Notes under the pieces: model-generated
What the model was told of the DNA's origin: nothing
What the model saw: only the letters and a program-made list of their open reading frames with translations
The model's database searches: none
From: Nitrosotalea sp.
GTDB lineage: Archaea > Thermoproteota > Nitrososphaeria > Nitrososphaerales > Nitrosopumilaceae
NCBI GenBank assembly: GCA_022545805.1
Contig: JAKEIJ010000134.1
Coordinates: 1 to 9,730, forward strand
Direction of reading: 5' to 3'
Length of the DNA stretch: 9,730 nucleotides
Shown here: piece by piece, positions 7,171-9,730 of the stretch
Layout of the letters: each line of letters begins with the position of its first letter
Numbering within the stretch: the stretch's first letter is position 1
Program-made: the position numbers and the translations under genes

Positions 7171-7386
7171 TCATAGAACTACAGTGATGATTCCTGCTCC
7201 AATTATTGCACCTAGTGCCATGAAAAGAAGATCAAATGCGATTACTTTTCTAAATGACGCATGCACTTCTCTCTTCCAAACGGATGTTCCTGCTATTTCT
7301 GGTGCACCGATAAAGGACAAGAATCTAATTTTGCCTGTCGGTTTTCCTATTTTGTAACGATTCAGATTTTCGTCTATTTGATTCAC
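7171..7386 (-). CDS. Small tail-anchored membrane protein, 71 aa
   Basis: The N-terminal 48 residues are soluble and basic (from NQIDENLNRYKIGKPTGK to HASFRK), with a central GAPEIAGTSVW. The last 22 residues (about 50-71, AFDLLFMALGAIIGAG to the end) are one hydrophobic helix that ends the protein, the layout of a tail-anchored protein facing the cytoplasm. The frame is open to a GTG at 7410, but the CTTAAG promoter box at 7410-7415 overlaps that codon and is centred 26.5 bp before the GTG at 7386, so the shorter form is chosen. No family is recognised. The stretch antisense to it is also open but looks like a shadow. Confidence 0.6.
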   Translation of the reverse strand: MNQIDENLNRYKIGKPTGKIRFLSFIGAPEIAGTSVWKREVHASFRKVIAFDLLFMALGAIIGAGIITVVL

Positions 7387-7409
7387 CCTTTGTATACGTG
7401 ATAATGACA

Positions 7410-7415
7410 CTTAAG
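7410..7415 (-). promoter_or_regulatory. CTTAAG TATA-like box setting the GTG start at 7386
   Basis: CTTAAG centred 26.5 bp before GTG 7386. A longer reading from GTG 7410 would begin inside this box, upstream of the predicted transcription start, so the box decides the start. Confidence 0.5.
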
Positions 7416-7551
7416 GAAACATGACCAAAATAGGATACGCCAAACTCATTTACTACCATAAATGCCAACTGGGGTTCAATAGTTGTGAAGGTGTAATTCA
7501 ACAGGGTCTCATATTGTCTTTTGAATTTGCGAGTATTGGATTATGGCATCA

Positions 7552-8196
7552 TTAAAAAAGCGACTGACTTGCAATAGGCATGAAAAATACCAGAACTGTA
7601 GCCACAACAGTTATTCCTAAACCTACGATGAGAAGGCTCAAGCGCACCGATCTAGAGAATATTCTACCCAATATACCACCAATGAATAAAACACCTGAAT
7701 AAATCACGGTCAACAATATGTAATTGTCAGAATTTTTGTTGGCTTGCTGAGCTTGGTCTAATTGCAACTGGGATTCTTTATCAAACGCTTGTGCCTCCAA
7801 CATGAATGTTCTATTATACTGAGTCATGTCAAAAGGATGAAGAGGTGCATTTGGATTATTCAGCGGATCTGTTTCCATCCAAGCTTGAACTGTTGTCTTC
7901 ATTTCAGGACTGAATCTTGCAAAATAAAAATCACTTAATTTTTGATTCTTGTCATGCAATGCATTAACATATTCAATGAAAGTCATGGAATCAAGTGTGG
8001 AATACTGTCCCTGTTGGATGTTTTTTAAGACAAATTGTAAATCATTGCTATTTACTTCATGCAGTTTGAATGTTTGAATTCCGTTCCACAATGTAGATTG
8101 GTATGCACACCATGCTATAGCAACTATGATTACTGCTAGCATTATAGCGGATATGATCTCTATCTTTTGATCTATATGTAATGTTTTATCAGCCAT
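7552..8196 (-). CDS. Three-helix membrane protein of unknown function
   Basis: A 214-aa protein with an N-terminal membrane helix (about 13-31), a 120-residue soluble helical domain on one side, and two closing helices (about 159-177 and 186-207). Just after the first helix is the motif WCAYQSTLWNG (29-39), with Trp, Tyr-Gln, Trp and Gly placed as in bacterial and archaeal membrane proteins of the DUF4337-like kind; I make that link from memory of the pattern only. The soluble part is rich in Gln and Asn and includes a coiled-coil-like stretch, KESQLQLDQAQQANKNSD. ATG 8196 is the first ATG; AT-rich sequence about 27 bp upstream (minus-strand ACGTAAAACC) can serve as the promoter. It is divergent from the 95-aa membrane protein at 8396. 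Confidence 0.75.
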   Translation of the reverse strand: MADKTLHIDQKIEIISAIMLAVIIVAIAWCAYQSTLWNGIQTFKLHEVNSNDLQFVLKNIQQGQYSTLDSMTFIEYVNALHDKNQKLSDFYFARFSPEMKTTVQAWMETDPLNNPNAPLHPFDMTQYNRTFMLEAQAFDKESQLQLDQAQQANKNSDNYILLTVIYSGVLFIGGILGRIFSRSVRLSLLIVGLGITVVATVLVFFMPIASQSLF

Positions 8197-8218
8197 ATGT
8201 CCCAGTGTTTTCCTCTAA

Positions 8219-8265
8219 GGTTTTACGTATAGGCGTATCGGTTTTACACGAAACTAAGAGGTTTT
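8219..8265. repeat. Phased GGTTTT repeats in a divergent gap
   Basis: GGTTTTAC at 8219-8226 and again at 8240-8247, then GGTTTTCC at 8260-8267. The starts are 21 and 20 bp apart, close to two turns of the helix, so the copies would lie on one face of the DNA. The first copy overlaps the likely promoter of the minus-strand gene starting at 8196. This fits a tandem operator, but three short copies in AT-rich DNA may be chance. Confidence 0.35.
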
Positions 8266-8365
8266 CCAGATGGATCTCGATAAATCTGGTGGATTTTTAA
8301 TTCACACCTGTGGGTATTACAACCAATATCAGGTACTGAACAAAATTTGTAAAAATCTAAAGAAT

Positions 8366-8371
8366 CATAAG
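8366..8371 (+). promoter_or_regulatory. Possible TATA-like box CATAAG
   Basis: CATAAG centred 27.5 bp before ATG 8396, one base off the CTTAAG hexamer seen before three other genes in the window. It is the main reason for preferring the start at 8396 over the first ATG at 8270. Confidence 0.35.
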
Positions 8372-8395
8372 ATGCAGAGTTTGGTTTTCATCAAT

Positions 8396-8683
8396 ATGGT
8401 TGAATTGGACTTTTTCATGGATAAGACAATAGACGTATTGATTGCAACATCATTAGGAATTTTCATAATGGTATTGCACCGACGAGCCGATAAGCGAGTT
8501 CACAAGATGATCGAAGATCTCCATGATTATATCACCACAGAACATCGTGAGGTAATTTCAAAGATTCATGAGATGATGGAAGCTGAAAAGAAAATAGACG
8601 AGGATGTTCACACCATGGTTTTAGAACAACAAAAATTAATCAAAGAACTGCATGAACTGTCAACAAAGGATAATAAACTTTGA
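8396..8683 (+). CDS. Small membrane protein with one helix and a long charged helix, 95 aa
   Basis: From ATG 8396 the protein starts MVELDFFMDK, crosses the membrane once (about 11-27, TIDVLIATSLGIFIMVL), has a basic HRRADKR stop-transfer segment, and continues as a highly charged, probably coiled-coil helix rich in Glu, Lys and His to the end. The positive-inside rule puts this helix in the cytoplasm. The frame is open to ATG 8270, but the 42 extra codons look non-coding and the CATAAG box fits the later start; ATG 8417 is another option. No family is recognised. Six histidines in the cytoplasmic helix (including H55, H63 and H77) are notable but have no clear metal-site spacing. It is divergent from the three-helix protein. 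Confidence 0.65.
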   Translation: MVELDFFMDKTIDVLIATSLGIFIMVLHRRADKRVHKMIEDLHDYITTEHREVISKIHEMMEAEKKIDEDVHTMVLEQQKLIKELHELSTKDNKL

Positions 8684-8737
8684 AGAAAGAAAATATCTAA
8701 TTTATCACAACTATAGAAATTGGATTTAGTTAATCTT

Positions 8738-9580
8738 TCAAGGCGAAGGTTTTGTAGTAATCATTCCCTCTTCTTCCATCAAAATTTCACGATAATGTTT
8801 TATTTTTTCAATGTCTTGGTGATTGTATGCGTCTGCCAAATTTTCATTTACATGTATTACATCTTTGTTGATGTTTTCATATGCACTTCCTATGCGTGGA
8901 GGTAATGCATCTGCTTGTACTTGTGTCACAATTACACTTCCAGGTGGAACAAATTTGTCATCTGCAATCACTACTCCATTTGTTATTGTACTTGAAACGC
9001 CAATTGCTACATTGTTTCCTATTTTTGCATTAAAAATCAAACTCTTCATTCCAACAAATGTATTATTGCCTACCCATGCAGGACCATGCACCATAGAACC
9101 ATGTGCAAGACTAACTTTAGAGCCAACAAATACTGCATATCCTCCATCAAATCTAGAATCATTAGCAAGCAAACTGTCTCCGCTTGCAGAGAATCTACGG
9201 TTATCAATATTTTGTCCATCTATTGTGGTTTCTAGGGCATGTAAGATCACACCATCTTGGACATTAGAATAATCGCCAATGAATATTGGCGTACCTTCAT
9301 CTCCTCTGCATACTGAAGTTGGTGCCATCAAGACCATCTTACCAATATGGCAGTCACCGATGACAACTGCAAATGGATGTATAAAAGAATCATTTTCAAT
9401 TTGTGGAGAGTTTATTTTGTTGTTAAAATCAGTCTGTACATTTTGATGAATATTTGGCCATGGCATAGTTGATGATGTATCCGTCTGAGAAGCTATCGAG
9501 CTGCCAACATTTTGTCCAATCAGAAATGCCGCAATTGCAATGGATGCAATTATTGGAATTATAATGTATTTGTTCAACAT
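8738..9580 (-). CDS. Gamma-class carbonic anhydrase, Cam type, membrane-anchored outside
   Basis: Interconverts CO2 and bicarbonate. Against Methanosarcina Cam every key residue is present at a constant offset: R92 (R59), D94 (D61), E95 (E62), N106 (N73), Q108 (Q75), zinc ligands H114 (H81), H160 (H117) and H165 (H122), and the proton-shuttle glutamate E117 (E84). Many gamma-CA homologues lack that glutamate and its acidic loop, so this is a true Cam rather than a CamH. The loop after E117 is about 10 residues longer than in Cam. The left-handed beta-helix hexapeptides run from about 65 to 215, then a closing alpha-helix. The N-terminus is a hydrophobic helix (about 5-21) with no lipobox cysteine: an uncleaved anchor or signal peptide, placing the enzyme on the outer face. 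In an autotroph it would supply bicarbonate at the cell surface. A weak box CATAAT lies about 26 bp upstream of ATG 9580. Confidence 0.93.
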   Translation of the reverse strand: MLNKYIIIPIIASIAIAAFLIGQNVGSSIASQTDTSSTMPWPNIHQNVQTDFNNKINSPQIENDSFIHPFAVVIGDCHIGKMVLMAPTSVCRGDEGTPIFIGDYSNVQDGVILHALETTIDGQNIDNRRFSASGDSLLANDSRFDGGYAVFVGSKVSLAHGSMVHGPAWVGNNTFVGMKSLIFNAKIGNNVAIGVSSTITNGVVIADDKFVPPGSVIVTQVQADALPPRIGSAYENINKDVIHVNENLADAYNHQDIEKIKHYREILMEEEGMITTKPSP

Positions 9581-9730
9581 GTTGAGTCAGAAAGTAGTAT
9601 GTATTATGGATTATTCTTGGATATAGGGATGATATACAATTCATTTTTGCGTTCCATTTATCCGTAAAATAATCAAAAAACTACTATTTGACAAAATTTG
9701 GCCTTGAAATTTTTACTTATCAAATAATGC

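Noticed and set aside
7097..7357. Open plus-strand frame of 86 codons antisense to the tail-anchored protein gene
   Set aside because: Composition is not protein-like, no promoter box fits, and the minus-strand gene has a box at the right distance and a clear membrane tail.
7421..7555. Plus-strand frame of 44 codons (starts MTKIGYAKLIYY)
   Set aside because: It ends inside the stop codon of the opposite gene, has no convincing promoter, and shows an unstructured mix of rare residues. It may be chance.
9429..9644. Minus-strand frame of 71 codons over the carbonic anhydrase start
   Set aside because: Shadow of the carbonic anhydrase gene in another frame, with His/Cys/Ser-rich non-protein composition.

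Overview
The window looks like a stretch of an AT-rich archaeal chromosome, most probably an ammonia-oxidising Nitrososphaerota (Nitrosopumilus-like) genome. The support is a full-length archaeal ThrRS with the D-Tyr-deacylase-like editing domain, a secreted Cam-type gamma carbonic anhydrase of the Methanosarcina kind, many small single-domain genes, and leaderless-style promoters with a TATA-like box about 26 nt before the start codon. No ammonia-oxidation gene lies in the window, so the lineage is inferred. I see no rRNA, tRNA, CRISPR array, transposase or integration site.

Layout. At 106-996 (+) is an agmatinase, followed by a 76-aa two-TPR protein (1026-1256, +) with its own promoter. Threonyl-tRNA synthetase (1265-3115, -) meets it end to end, 8 bp apart. 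Two small unknown genes on the minus strand follow (3226-3357, 43 aa, and 3407-3652, 81 aa). They are divergent from a two-gene DrrAB-type ABC exporter operon (3809-5537, +); the gap between carries a 12-bp perfect palindrome. A small two-helix membrane protein gene with an apparent frameshift (5580-5796, +) and a MarC-family membrane protein (5846-6448, +) come next.

The right half is less familiar: a tight two-gene minus-strand operon of small soluble proteins (6952 down to 6574), a 71-aa tail-anchored protein (7386 down to 7171), and a divergent pair of membrane proteins, one of 214 aa with three helices (7552-8196, -) and one of 95 aa with one helix and a long charged helix (8396-8683, +). 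The gap between this last pair holds phased GGTTTT repeats. The window closes with the membrane-anchored gamma carbonic anhydrase (8738-9580, -), which has the full Cam catalytic set. No stretch above about 300 bp lacks a gene.

Together: housekeeping (polyamine synthesis, tRNA charging), membrane export and transport (ABC-2, MarC), inorganic carbon handling on the outer face of the membrane, and a cluster of small unrecognised membrane-associated proteins. I do not see a clearly new multi-gene system. The best leads are the small-protein cluster at 6574-8683, the identically spaced CTTAAG promoter boxes, the frameshifted membrane gene, and the operator-like repeats in two divergent gaps.
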